A stretch of DNA of 64,000 bases from Enterococcus rivorum (GTDB lineage Bacteria; Bacillota; Bacilli; Lactobacillales; Enterococcaceae). The position numbers were made by a program, and so were the translations under genes. The DNA is taken from contig NZ_MIEK01000012.1 in NCBI RefSeq assembly GCF_001742285.1, forward strand, positions 62,001 through 126,000, given 5' to 3'. This document shows, piece by piece, positions 18,115 through 26,746 of this stretch. The notes under the pieces were generated by a model, which saw nothing but the letters and a program-made list of their open reading frames with translations, did no database searches and was not told the origin of the DNA. How positions within the stretch are numbered: position 1 is the first letter of the stretch; each line of letters starts with the position of its first letter.

Positions 18115-19422
18115 TTATAGCGTATCTGGAATTTCATGGTGCTCTTCTTTTTCGTATTGACTATCTAATGCTTTTACAAACGGATAAAAGATTAAGACTG
18201 ATGCTGCTACTGCAACAATTTGCGTAACTGCACCTTGCCAATGCCCTACTAAAAACCCTGAGAAAATAAACGGCGTTGCCCACGGTGCCTGAATCCCTGT
18301 AAATAAAGGCATAAATCCTACCGTCATTGAAATATAGGCAATTAGAACAGAAACAACAGGTGCTATCACTAATGGAATTAAAATGAGGGGATTGAAAATA
18401 ACTGGTAAACCAAAAATTAACGGCTCGTTGATATTAAAAAGTGCTGGAATAAAGGAAATTTTTGACATAGCCTTCATTCGTGAAGATCGAGCCACAATAA
18501 GCATCGCAATCGCTAAACCAATCGTACAACCAGCACCACCAATCGTCGCAAACTGATCCAGCATTTGAACGGTACCAAAGCTACCTGTTTTTGTGGTTAA
18601 TTCCCCTAATTCAGCAAGTGCTTGATTTTTATCCGCATTGGCGTACAAAATAGGATACAACATTGAATTGATAACGGTCGGATGAATCCCGAACCACCAC
18701 AATAAGCCATTTAATCCAGCAACCAAAATAATTGCAAAAGGATGACCAATTATTCCTTGTAGCGGTGCTTGAACAAGAGCGTAAATCATTTCTGGGAATG
18801 AATCTGATGCAACCACACCGACACCATTTATAATTAAAGCAACCAAGACGACAAACACACCTGGAATTAATCCACTAAATGCACGACTCACCATCGTAGG
18901 CACACTTTCTGGCATATGAATCACAATGTTCTTTTTAATACAGAATCGGGTCACTTCTACCGAAATAATCGACATAATAATTGCCGTAATGACTCCTTGT
19001 GTTCCCAACCAGTTGAAGGAAAGTACTTTTTCAACTACTTCTCCCGAATCTGTAATTACAGTCTTAGGCAGAACAACCACGTATGCCACTAACCCCAGAA
19101 CCAACGAAGTCAATTGATCCATTTTATAGCTTTCGGCTAATTTATAAGACATCGTTCCTGCAAAAATCAAGCCCATCATATTAAAAGTTGCCCGATAAGC
19201 AGGTGAAATAAAACCAATCCAATTTGGTCCAAAAATTCCAGCCATAAACTCCTCATACCCTGCAACAGGAAAATCTGTCATTAACATAAAAATTGACCCA
19301 ATAATCGTTAAGGGCATAATGGCAAAAAAACCATTTCGAAGTGCTTGAAAATACCTTAAATTTGTTATTTTTGATACTTTTGGAACTAAAGACTGCTCAA
19401 CCCAATTTGTTAACTTTTCCAT
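18115..19422 (-). CDS. PTS sugar transporter IIC component (cellobiose/lactose family)
   Basis: A 435-aa polytopic membrane protein of the CelB/LacE IIC family. Typical segments are FFAIMPLTIIGSIFMLM near the N-terminus, FGIHPTVINSMLYPI, FNINEPLIFGLPVIFNPLILIP and TGIQAPWATP. The NEPLIFGLPVIFNP segment contains the conserved glutamate of the sugar site. It lacks IIA and IIB domains, and no cognate IIA/IIB gene lies nearby, so it must borrow them or be an orphan. It is the first gene of a two-gene operon with the PLP enzyme, divergent from an RpiR regulator. The substrate could be a beta-glucoside or another disaccharide. Confidence 0.88.
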   Translation of the reverse strand: MEKLTNWVEQSLVPKVSKITNLRYFQALRNGFFAIMPLTIIGSIFMLMTDFPVAGYEEFMAGIFGPNWIGFISPAYRATFNMMGLIFAGTMSYKLAESYKMDQLTSLVLGLVAYVVVLPKTVITDSGEVVEKVLSFNWLGTQGVITAIIMSIISVEVTRFCIKKNIVIHMPESVPTMVSRAFSGLIPGVFVVLVALIINGVGVVASDSFPEMIYALVQAPLQGIIGHPFAIILVAGLNGLLWWFGIHPTVINSMLYPILYANADKNQALAELGELTTKTGSFGTVQMLDQFATIGGAGCTIGLAIAMLIVARSSRMKAMSKISFIPALFNINEPLIFGLPVIFNPLILIPLVIAPVVSVLIAYISMTVGFMPLFTGIQAPWATPFIFSGFLVGHWQGAVTQIVAVAASVLIFYPFVKALDSQYEKEEHHEIPDTL

Positions 19423-19435
19423 CTTTTCTCCTCCA

Positions 19436-19450
19436 ATAAAACGCTTTTAT
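19436..19450. promoter_or_regulatory. Short palindrome upstream of the PTS IIC gene
   Basis: ATAAAACGCTTTTAT is a near-perfect inverted repeat just upstream of the IIC ribosome-binding site. It is either a degenerate cre site (three mismatches) or an operator for the divergent RpiR protein. Confidence 0.35.
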
Positions 19451-19617
19451 ATCTTCATAGTAAAACATTTCATTAGAAAGTAAATATCTTCAGACTATTC
19501 TGTAACTATGTTTCACAAAAGATCAATCTCATGTATACTAATTGCGGAACAATGTTTCTTAGCGACTACAAATCTTATCAACTTAACGATTATCAATCAC
19601 ATAGGAGGCCTTTATTT

Positions 19618-20463
19618 ATGAACCTTATTGAACAATTAACCAGAATTGACTTTACATATAACGAACAATTGATTATTAATTTAATTCTGGAACACACCGA
19701 ACGAGTACTTCATATGTCTATTTATGAGTTAGCAAAATTTACAAATTCATCTACCTCTACGATTGTCCGGTTATGCAAAAAGACCGGTGTTAGTGGCTTT
19801 AAAGAGTTTAAAATTAAACTGACTCGTGATCTAGAACTTTACTATCAAACTATCAATAACATTGATGTGAATATGCCTTTCCAAGCTAGAGATTCCGATC
19901 TTCTGATTTCTAAAAAAATTGCTCAATTAACGCAAGAAACAATTAACTCAACCCAAAGCCAACTTTCAAATGATGTTCTGACTAAAAGTGTTGACTATTT
20001 ACTCAAAGCCCAAAATATTATTGCAATTGGTGTTAGTAACTCTTTCATTCGATTAGTGGATTTTCAGACAAAATTATTACGAATCAATCTATATGTTCGC
20101 TTAACCCAACTACAGCCAGAACAATTTTACCTAGCCACTAATGCGACTAAAAAAGATGTTGCGCTTATTGTTTCCTATAGTGGAAACACAGCTGAAATTG
20201 TAAATGAAGCAAAAATATTTAAACAAAATGGAACCCCGATTATTGCCATAACTTCAAACCCTGAGAGTCTTTTAGCTTCTTATGCTAGCGAACTACTGTT
20301 AATTCCTAACGATGAAAAGGCTGCTTTTAAAGTTTCAACTTTTTCTTCCCAACTTGCAATTGAATACGTGCTAAATGTTCTCTATTCTTGTATCTTTAAT
20401 CGGAATTTCGATGCCAATTATGGTTCACAAAAACCAACCCCTATTTCTACTTTAAAATTTTAA
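19618..20463 (+). CDS. RpiR-family transcriptional regulator
   Basis: A 281-aa protein with the N-terminal HTH_6 domain (residues about 1-75; MSIYELAKFTNSSTSTIVRLCKKTG and FKEFKIKL) and a C-terminal SIS phosphosugar-binding domain (about 105-250; IIAIGVSNSF, ALIVSYSGNTAEIV, IAITSNPES). The start is ATG 19618 (MNLIEQLTRID), 9 nt after AGGAGG; an upstream in-frame ATG at 19531 has no such site. It is transcribed divergently from the PTS IIC/PLP-enzyme operon and most likely controls it in response to a phosphorylated sugar. It is followed by a bidirectional terminator. Confidence 0.88.
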   Translation: MNLIEQLTRIDFTYNEQLIINLILEHTERVLHMSIYELAKFTNSSTSTIVRLCKKTGVSGFKEFKIKLTRDLELYYQTINNIDVNMPFQARDSDLLISKKIAQLTQETINSTQSQLSNDVLTKSVDYLLKAQNIIAIGVSNSFIRLVDFQTKLLRINLYVRLTQLQPEQFYLATNATKKDVALIVSYSGNTAEIVNEAKIFKQNGTPIIAITSNPESLLASYASELLLIPNDEKAAFKVSTFSSQLAIEYVLNVLYSCIFNRNFDANYGSQKPTPISTLKF

Positions 20464-20479
20464 GTGCATCTAAGGACTA

Positions 20480-20534
20480 AAAAAAGAGGAGGTTAAGCTG
20501 ATCAAACAAGCTTTAGCCTTCTCTCTTATTTTTA
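20480..20534. terminator. Bidirectional terminator between the rpiR-like and DUF4865 genes
   Basis: An imperfect long stem: AAGAGGAGGTTAAGCT on the left pairs with AGCTTTAGCCTTCTCTCTT on the right. A-rich and T-rich flanks serve both strands. Confidence 0.7.
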
Positions 20535-21044
20535 CATCGATAAATGTAAGATTTCATAAACAAAACGAGTATTCTTTCCTGTTGGCACTTCTTTATAGAA
20601 ATAAAAAGCAGTATAATTCCATTTGTCTGGATTGTAAACTAAAACTTTACCAACACAGTCTTTTTCTTCAGTTAAAAATGTTGGATAGGAAATATTTGTC
20701 GCTTCTTCAATACTATTCACTGTCTCAAAAACATACTTAGCTTCACTAAATTGAGTGGACATGTGAACATCTAAAGGTACCCCAATATTGATTTTTTGCC
20801 AACCAAACGACTTCAAAATATTATCATAATAACCTTCAAAAATAAATTTGTTCATCCCAACACTATCTTTCCAAATGTACAAAGGGGCATACTGTTTTTT
20901 ATCAGCAGAATCTATTATCAAATACGCTTTGAATAATAAACCCTCGAAACCATCTGTTTTAGCTCCATTTTTCCTAACTCTTTCTCTGATTACGGTCATA
21001 TCGTAATCATTCGGTAATGTAATCTTGTATTGCATACTATTCAT
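20532..21044 (-). CDS. DUF4865 family protein
   Basis: A 170-aa cytoplasmic protein. The N-terminal pattern MQYKITLPNDYDMTVIRERVRKNG, then GFEGLLFKAYLI, QYAPLYIWKDSVGMNKFIF and FGWQKINIG matches the DUF4865 family, a small alpha/beta protein of unknown function, often annotated near tautomerase or LysR genes. No catalytic residues can be assigned. AGAAGG lies 7 nt before the ATG at 21044. It is a single gene whose stop overlaps the terminator shared with the convergent RpiR gene. Confidence 0.8.
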   Translation of the reverse strand: MNSMQYKITLPNDYDMTVIRERVRKNGAKTDGFEGLLFKAYLIIDSADKKQYAPLYIWKDSVGMNKFIFEGYYDNILKSFGWQKINIGVPLDVHMSTQFSEAKYVFETVNSIEEATNISYPTFLTEEKDCVGKVLVYNPDKWNYTAFYFYKEVPTGKNTRFVYEILHLSM

Positions 21045-21447
21045 TATTACGCCTTCTCTCTTCTATCTAACAGTATACAACTAAACGCCAACTGTGTATC
21101 ATTATTCAAAATAAAAAAGACCTTTAATACACTTTTATTTCTATTACCGCAAAATTTACTTCGCTATAAAAATGTGATTCCTTCAGCACTTGTTTGGCAA
21201 TTGCCCTTTTGATTAGATTTAAAATAGGCTACAAGTTTTTATAAGTATAGATTTTTTGTTCCCCCATAAAATTTCTAAACATTTCATCCTCGTCACTCAA
21301 TATTTTCGGACTAGTTTCAATGCTTTATTGCGCTTGAATTTCTCCATTTTTTAGGCCTTTCAGTTAGATGAAAAGAAAATTGCTTTGAGGTATTTCTTGA
21401 CGAGCTATTCTTATCCATATCTAACGAACGTTTTTGACCGATTTTGA
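21045..21447. other. Intergenic region upstream of the fructose operon
   Basis: AT-rich, with no convincing gene or structured RNA. Near its right end two TTTTGA hexamers (21432-21437 and 21442-21447) are spaced 10 bp apart, immediately before the fru -35 box. They could be half-sites for the DeoR-type regulator, but this rests on spacing only. Confidence 0.4.
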
Positions 21448-21476
21448 TTGCATCATTCATAACAGTGTGCTATGAT
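21448..21476 (+). promoter_or_regulatory. Promoter of the fruR-fruK-fruA operon
   Basis: TTGCAT and TATGAT separated by 17 bp, 22 bp before the fruR start codon. Confidence 0.7.
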
Positions 21477-21498
21477 ACAAGTGAAATGAGGTGTGAAA

Positions 21499-22251
21499 AT
21501 GCTTACTGACGAGAGACATCAAGCAATATTACGTTTATTAGAACAAAAGCCAATCGTTAAATCCCAAGAACTTTCAATCCTTTTAGATGCTTCTGAATCA
21601 ACAATACGAAGAGATTTACAAGAATTAGAGGATGCTCAATTATTGGAACGTATTCATGGTGGCGCGAAAAGAATTCTAAATCTAGGTTTTGAACAAGACA
21701 TGACTGAAAAAACGTTCAAAAACGTTCAAGAAAAACAAAAAGTTGCGGCTTTAGCAGCTGAATTTATTCAAGATGGTGATGTCATTTACTTAGATGCAGG
21801 ATCAACTACTTTAGAAATGTTGCCTTTTATTACTCAAAAAAATCTGACAGTTGTCACTAATTCTGTTCATCATGCTGCGAAATTAGTTGATATGAACATT
21901 CACACAATTATTTTAGGTGGTTCTTTGAAGCTTTCAACAAAAGCGATTATTGGGTCTACTAGTATGGAACAGTTAAGCCACTTTTACTTTAATAAAGTCT
22001 TTATGGGAATGAATGGGGTTCATCTTACTTTTGGTTTAACCACACCTGATCCAGAAGAAGCGGCGTTAAAGGAGTTAGCTATTCAGCAAAGTGAAGAGGC
22101 TTATGTCCTAATTGACCATACGAAATTAAATAAAATCAGTTTTACAAAAGTTACTGGAATTGAAAAAGTTACTTTATTAATTGACCAGTGTCCAAAAGAG
22201 GTTTTCAAACAATTTGAAGAAAAAACGACGATCAAGGAGGCTATTCAATGA
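21499..22251 (+). CDS. fruR: DeoR-family fructose operon repressor
   Basis: A 250-aa protein with an N-terminal DeoR helix-turn-helix (residues about 1-57; TDERHQAILRLLEQKPIVKSQELS followed by SESTIRRDLQELE). The C-terminal DeoRC sugar-phosphate sensor domain has the GDVIYLDAGSTTLEM and TNSVHHAAKL segments. The start is ATG 21499, 7 nt after GAGG; a GTG two codons upstream is inside the ribosome-binding region. Its last bases overlap fruK by 4 nt (ATGA), and fruA follows, the standard fruRKA order. It probably senses fructose 1-phosphate. Confidence 0.93.
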   Translation: MLTDERHQAILRLLEQKPIVKSQELSILLDASESTIRRDLQELEDAQLLERIHGGAKRILNLGFEQDMTEKTFKNVQEKQKVAALAAEFIQDGDVIYLDAGSTTLEMLPFITQKNLTVVTNSVHHAAKLVDMNIHTIILGGSLKLSTKAIIGSTSMEQLSHFYFNKVFMGMNGVHLTFGLTTPDPEEAALKELAIQQSEEAYVLIDHTKLNKISFTKVTGIEKVTLLIDQCPKEVFKQFEEKTTIKEAIQ

Positions 22252-23159
22252 TTTATACTGTTACGCTTAATCCTTCTATAGACTACATTGTTCATGTAGC
22301 AGAACTAAGATTAGGCGAATTGAATCGCATGAATGATGATTTTAAATTGCCTGGCGGAAAAGGAATCAATGTGTCACGCATTTTAAAACGAACGAACTCT
22401 GATTCTACTGCTTTAGGTTTTATCGGCGGGTTCACGGGACAATTTATCTCAGACTGGTTAGAACGTGAAAAGATCGCTACAAATTTTACGTCTGTCCAAG
22501 AAGACACTAGAATTAATATCAAATTAAAGGACCAAGCTGAAACGGAAATTAACGGCTCTGGACCTAACATTAGCCTAAATGAAATGGAAGAATTGAAAGA
22601 AACGTTAAGCACTGTTTCAACTGGCGATATTGTGGTTTTATCTGGAAGTACACCTACGAATTTACGTCATGGTTTTTATGAAGAACTTATTCAAATCATT
22701 AAAGAAAAGAACGCTGAATTTGTGATTGATACAACTGGTGAAGATTTACTGAGAGCTCTTCCAGAAAAACCACTACTGGTAAAACCAAATAATCATGAAT
22801 TAGCAGAACTTTATAAAACTAGTTTTCAATCGATTTCTGACATTATTCCTTATGGGAAAAAATTACTTTTAGAAGGCGCTCAATACGCAATAATCTCGAT
22901 GGCTGGTGATGGTGCTCTTCTATTCACTAAAGAAGGAATTTATAAATCAAATGTTTTAAAACGACCATTAAAAAATTCTGTCGGTGCTGGCGATTCTATG
23001 ATTGCTGGGTTTATTGGAACTTACGAAAAAAATCAAGACCCGGTTGAAGCTTTTAAATGGGGCGTTGCTTGTGGCAGTGCTACAGCTTTCTCTGATGACT
23101 TGGCTACGACGGAGTTCATTAATGAATTAGTCAATGAAGTTAAAATCGAAAAAATTTAG
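22248..23159 (+). CDS. fruK: 1-phosphofructokinase
   Basis: A 303-aa PfkB-family kinase. It starts MIYTVTLNPSIDYIVHV, has the sugar-binding PGGKGINVSRIL, and has the catalytic/anion-hole motif NSVGAGDSMIAGF with the base aspartate in GAGDS. It converts fructose 1-phosphate, the product of FruA transport, to fructose 1,6-bisphosphate. The ATGA overlap with fruR and an 11-bp gap to fruA show tight operon coupling. Related tagatose-6-phosphate kinases share the fold, but the fruR/fruA neighbours settle the assignment. Confidence 0.95.
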   Translation: MIYTVTLNPSIDYIVHVAELRLGELNRMNDDFKLPGGKGINVSRILKRTNSDSTALGFIGGFTGQFISDWLEREKIATNFTSVQEDTRINIKLKDQAETEINGSGPNISLNEMEELKETLSTVSTGDIVVLSGSTPTNLRHGFYEELIQIIKEKNAEFVIDTTGEDLLRALPEKPLLVKPNNHELAELYKTSFQSISDIIPYGKKLLLEGAQYAIISMAGDGALLFTKEGIYKSNVLKRPLKNSVGAGDSMIAGFIGTYEKNQDPVEAFKWGVACGSATAFSDDLATTEFINELVNEVKIEKI

Positions 23160-23170
23160 GGGGGTATATT

Positions 23171-25105
23171 ATGAATATTAAAGATTTGTTAGTAAAAGAT
23201 GTTATGATTATGGATTTACAAGCGACGGATAAAAAAGGTGCTATCGATGAAATGGTAGAAAAAATGTATGCCGGCGGTCGAATTACAGATATCGCAACTT
23301 ATAAAGAAGGGATATTAACTCGTGAAGCTCAAACATCAACTGGTTTAGGTGATGGAATTGCCATGCCCCACGCTAAAAATAAAGCGGTTAAAGAAGCAAC
23401 CGTTCTTTTTGCTAAAAGTAATAATGGAGTTGACTACGACTCTTTAGATGGACAACCAGCTTACCTATTCTTCATGATCGCAGCTCCAGAAGGCGCTAAT
23501 GACACTCATTTACAGGCCTTGGCCTCATTATCAAAATTGTTGATTAATCCAGATTTCGTTGCACAACTAAAAGAAGTCAACACACCAGATGAAGTTCAAG
23601 CGCTTTTTCAAGCAGCAGAAACAGAAAGAGAAGCAGAAGAACGACAAGAACGCTCAGCAGAAATCAAAGAAACAAATCGTACATTTGTTGTGGCAGTTAC
23701 GGCTTGTCCAACTGGAATTGCTCATACTTATATGGCAGAAGATGCATTGAAAAAAATGGCAAAAGAAATGAACGTCGAGATTAAAGTAGAAACAAATGGT
23801 TCTGATGGAATCAAAAATCGCTTAACGACAGAAGATATTGCTCGCGCAGAAGGAGTGATCATTGCTGCTGATAAAAAAGTAGACATGAATCGCTTTAATG
23901 GTAAAAAATTAGTAAATCGACCTGTTAGTGACGGGATTCGTAAGACGAAAGAATTAATTACTTTGGCAACAAATGGAGAAGCACCCACCTTTCATGGCAA
24001 TAACTCAGAAGAGGCTACTGAAAATTCTTCTGCTGAAGGATCGATCGGTTCAAGAATTTATAAAGACTTAATGAATGGTGTTTCCCATATGCTTCCTTTT
24101 GTTATTGGTGGAGGAATTGCGATTGCTTTGTCCTTTATGATTGATCAATTTATGGGTGTACCACAAGATAGTTTAAGTAAATTAGGTTCTTTTAATGAGC
24201 CTGCTGCTTGGTTTAATCAAATTGGTGGTGCTGCTTTTGGTTTCATGCTACCCGTGTTAGCTGGTTTTATCGCTTCAAGTATTGCAGATCGTCCAGGTCT
24301 AATTGTCGGTTTTACAGCAGGTGCTCTTGCTAATACAGGCGGTGCAGGTTTCTTAGGAGCCTTAATTGGTGGTTTCCTTGCCGGTTATGTGATCGTTTTC
24401 TTGAAAAAAGTCTTCAAAGGACTACCTAAATCGTTAGATGGGATTAAAACCATTCTTTTTTATCCAGTATTTGGTTTACTGATTACTGGTGGATTAATGC
24501 TACTAATTAATATTCCAATGAAAATTGTAAATGACGGTCTAAACGACTTCTTATCAGGGCTTAGTGGTACAAATGCAGCGTTATTAGGTGCTTTATTAGC
24601 AGGTATGATGGCCATTGATTTAGGTGGTCCTATTAACAAAGCTGCCTATGTCTTTGGTACAGCTTCTATCGCTTCAACCGTTGCTGAGGGCGGAAGTACA
24701 ATCATGGCTTCTGTTATGGCTGGGGGAATGGTTCCTCCTTTAGCGATTTTTGTTGCAACATTGCTATTTAAACATAAATTTACAAAAGAGCAAAAAGACG
24801 CTGGTTTAACAAACTTAGTGATGGGGTTGTCTTTTGTTACAGAAGGAGCCATTCCTTTTGCTGCTGCCGATCCATTACGCACGATTCCTAGTTTTGTTGT
24901 GGGTTCTGCATTATCAGGTGCCCTAGTTGGTGGCTTTGGCATTCGTTTATTAGCTCCTCATGGCGGTATTTTCGTTGTCTTACTATTAAGTCACCCCATT
25001 TTATTCTTATTGTTTATCGCAATAGGTGCTGTCGTTTCAGCAATTATTTTGGGAATAGTGAAAAAGCCTGTCGAACAAAAAGAGGTCGTTTCAAAAACTG
25101 CCTAA
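23171..25105 (+). CDS. fruA: Fructose-specific PTS IIABC component
   Basis: A 644-aa fused PTS protein. The N-terminal IIA domain (about 1-150) has the phosphorylated histidine H67 in DGIAMPHAKN. The IIB domain (about 170-265) has the phosphocysteine C179 in TACPTGIAHTYMAED. The C-terminal IIC domain (about 295-630) has some 9-10 membrane segments, with GGAAFGFMLPVLAGFIA and GGPINKAAYVFGTA typical of the fructose family. It imports fructose as fructose 1-phosphate. GGGGG precedes the ATG by about 8 nt. It is the last gene of fruRKA and is followed by a terminator. Confidence 0.96.
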   Translation: MNIKDLLVKDVMIMDLQATDKKGAIDEMVEKMYAGGRITDIATYKEGILTREAQTSTGLGDGIAMPHAKNKAVKEATVLFAKSNNGVDYDSLDGQPAYLFFMIAAPEGANDTHLQALASLSKLLINPDFVAQLKEVNTPDEVQALFQAAETEREAEERQERSAEIKETNRTFVVAVTACPTGIAHTYMAEDALKKMAKEMNVEIKVETNGSDGIKNRLTTEDIARAEGVIIAADKKVDMNRFNGKKLVNRPVSDGIRKTKELITLATNGEAPTFHGNNSEEATENSSAEGSIGSRIYKDLMNGVSHMLPFVIGGGIAIALSFMIDQFMGVPQDSLSKLGSFNEPAAWFNQIGGAAFGFMLPVLAGFIASSIADRPGLIVGFTAGALANTGGAGFLGALIGGFLAGYVIVFLKKVFKGLPKSLDGIKTILFYPVFGLLITGGLMLLINIPMKIVNDGLNDFLSGLSGTNAALLGALLAGMMAIDLGGPINKAAYVFGTASIASTVAEGGSTIMASVMAGGMVPPLAIFVATLLFKHKFTKEQKDAGLTNLVMGLSFVTEGAIPFAAADPLRTIPSFVVGSALSGALVGGFGIRLLAPHGGIFVVLLLSHPILFLLFIAIGAVVSAIILGIVKKPVEQKEVVSKTA

Positions 25106-25150
25106 CATTATCTATCATGCAATACCTTAACAAACACAGGAAATAAAATA

Positions 25151-25197
25151 AAAAAAGAAATCAAGTGGAGTTGTAGATTCGCTTGATTTCTTTTTTC
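25151..25197. terminator. Bidirectional terminator after fruA
   Basis: The stem GAAATCAAG with CTTGATTTC is flanked by A6 on the left and T6 on the right, so it serves both fruA and the convergent gene. Confidence 0.85.
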
Positions 25198-25209
25198 TAT
25201 AATTCATTT

Positions 25210-26541
25210 TTATTCTACTGCTTCAACTGTTTGATTCACTGAATCTAAATAACTATAATCAAGAAAAACCACTCGTAGATGATTCGATGATTTTTTTAAA
25301 TCAAAATAAGTAGAGGCCTCTTTTTGTTCTAAATTAGTAATGGTTATATCTTTCAGTTTTTCTTGTAGCGCCTGTAATGGTATCTTTTTAACAGATTCTT
25401 TCGGTAAGTAAAACCGTAATACTGAAGTAAACGTATCATAATTCTCGTCCAGCACATTGATTTCCAAAAATTGACGAATGTAAAATTCATAGGCTGACAC
25501 TCCGCCATCAATCGCCAAATCAGGATTTAATACACGATAGTTCATCATTTTCTGGCTTTTTTGATCGATCCACGGAAAATATGCTTGTGCATTCAAGATT
25601 CCTTTGGTTCGGTTTTCTAAGTAACGCTTATGAACATAATCATAACTTCGCGTCACAAAATTAGTTGCCGATTTTTTTTCAACTGGCTGTAGTTGGTCAT
25701 TTTGATACTGAACAGTTTGAATCATATCATCAACAAAAGCAAATTCAATAAAGGGCGCTCGCAAAACACCCACACCGTTATTCCATGCTAGTTGGTCAAA
25801 CCCCATTTGGTCTCTAAAAAGTCGTTGAAAATTTTTATTAACATCCATTTGCCAATTTTCTGGAGAATTAAAAAGAGTGATTTTAACAACATCATGGTCT
25901 AGCTCTTCTATTTTTTGAACTTGTTGGACTTCTAAAAAAACTTGCTTAGGAATTATTTGAAAATAGATATTGGAATAATACATTTTCCAACAAGACGTCA
26001 ATGATAACCCTCTAAAATCCACATCGTATCCAGCCAATTGATTACAATCAATAACAATTTCTTTTTCATTGTTATAGCGTTTCGGTAGGTTAGAAATTTC
26101 TTTTTCACTGTCAAATTTTCGTTTCTCAATTTTTTCAACATTATTGTACAAATATTCATCTAGTGAACGAATTTGAGCATAAATACCATTTTTTATGACG
26201 CGAGTATCAAAGTAATCTTCAATCATCAGAGCATTTTCTGAATAAATTTCGGTATCTATAATATTTCTCATAAAAAGTGTCAAGTTAGCTATATGAAGCT
26301 GGAATTCACCACCCTGACATTTCAGCTTTAGCCATAAATTTTCTTCCTCAGATAATGCTTGAATCTTGGCTTGCAATTCTTTTAAATCAAAATCAGTTGC
26401 TATCTCTGTTCCCCATTGAAAGGTTTTAGGGGTGGTTAAAATACGCACTAAACTAAGCCAATCTAGTATTTCTTGCTGTAAATCAGTTAAAGAGAACCCA
26501 GCTAATTGAGCAACCATGTACATTTTATTTGTTTTACTCAT
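25210..26541 (-). CDS. Unrecognised 443-residue cytoplasmic protein
   Basis: I recognise no family. The product has no signal peptide or long hydrophobic segment and is rich in aromatic and acidic residues. Visible features are an N-terminal helical part (MYMVAQLAGFSLTDLQQEILDWL), a tract IVIDCNQLAGYDVDFRGLSL in the middle, and a C-terminal VVFLDYSYLDSV. The start is ATG 26541 (MSKTNKMYMV), with GAGGTG 6 nt upstream; an in-frame GTG at 26550 is part of that site. A TATACT -10 box lies about 20 bp upstream of the ribosome-binding site. It is a single gene between the fruA terminator and the symporter terminator, so context gives no functional clue. Confidence 0.75.
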   Translation of the reverse strand: MSKTNKMYMVAQLAGFSLTDLQQEILDWLSLVRILTTPKTFQWGTEIATDFDLKELQAKIQALSEEENLWLKLKCQGGEFQLHIANLTLFMRNIIDTEIYSENALMIEDYFDTRVIKNGIYAQIRSLDEYLYNNVEKIEKRKFDSEKEISNLPKRYNNEKEIVIDCNQLAGYDVDFRGLSLTSCWKMYYSNIYFQIIPKQVFLEVQQVQKIEELDHDVVKITLFNSPENWQMDVNKNFQRLFRDQMGFDQLAWNNGVGVLRAPFIEFAFVDDMIQTVQYQNDQLQPVEKKSATNFVTRSYDYVHKRYLENRTKGILNAQAYFPWIDQKSQKMMNYRVLNPDLAIDGGVSAYEFYIRQFLEINVLDENYDTFTSVLRFYLPKESVKKIPLQALQEKLKDITITNLEQKEASTYFDLKKSSNHLRVVFLDYSYLDSVNQTVEAVE

Positions 26542-26631
26542 TTCTTCCACCTCATTCCTTACTCTAAGTATATCGGAAAAATCTGTTTACTTCATCTATT
26601 ATCCTTAGTAATTAGATGGAACGATAATCAA

Positions 26632-26675
26632 GGCAAAAAAGTGACACCTATGATTTAGCTCATAGGTGTCACTTT
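26632..26675 (-). terminator. Intrinsic terminator after the symporter gene
   Basis: A perfect 16-bp stem (26638-26653 with 26660-26675) and a 6-nt loop. On the minus strand it is followed by TTTTTT, so it ends the MFS-symporter transcript. Confidence 0.9.
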
Positions 26676-26746
26676 ACTAAATTAGCTATAGCAATAGAAT
26701 GTTTCTAAAAACTCTAGGCAGATAACTTTTTTACTTCGTACTATTT

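Noticed and set aside
21480-21740. Repeated AACGTTCAA stretches at the start of the fruR coding region
   Set aside because: They encode the conserved KTFKNVQEKQK segment of the regulator and need no separate explanation.
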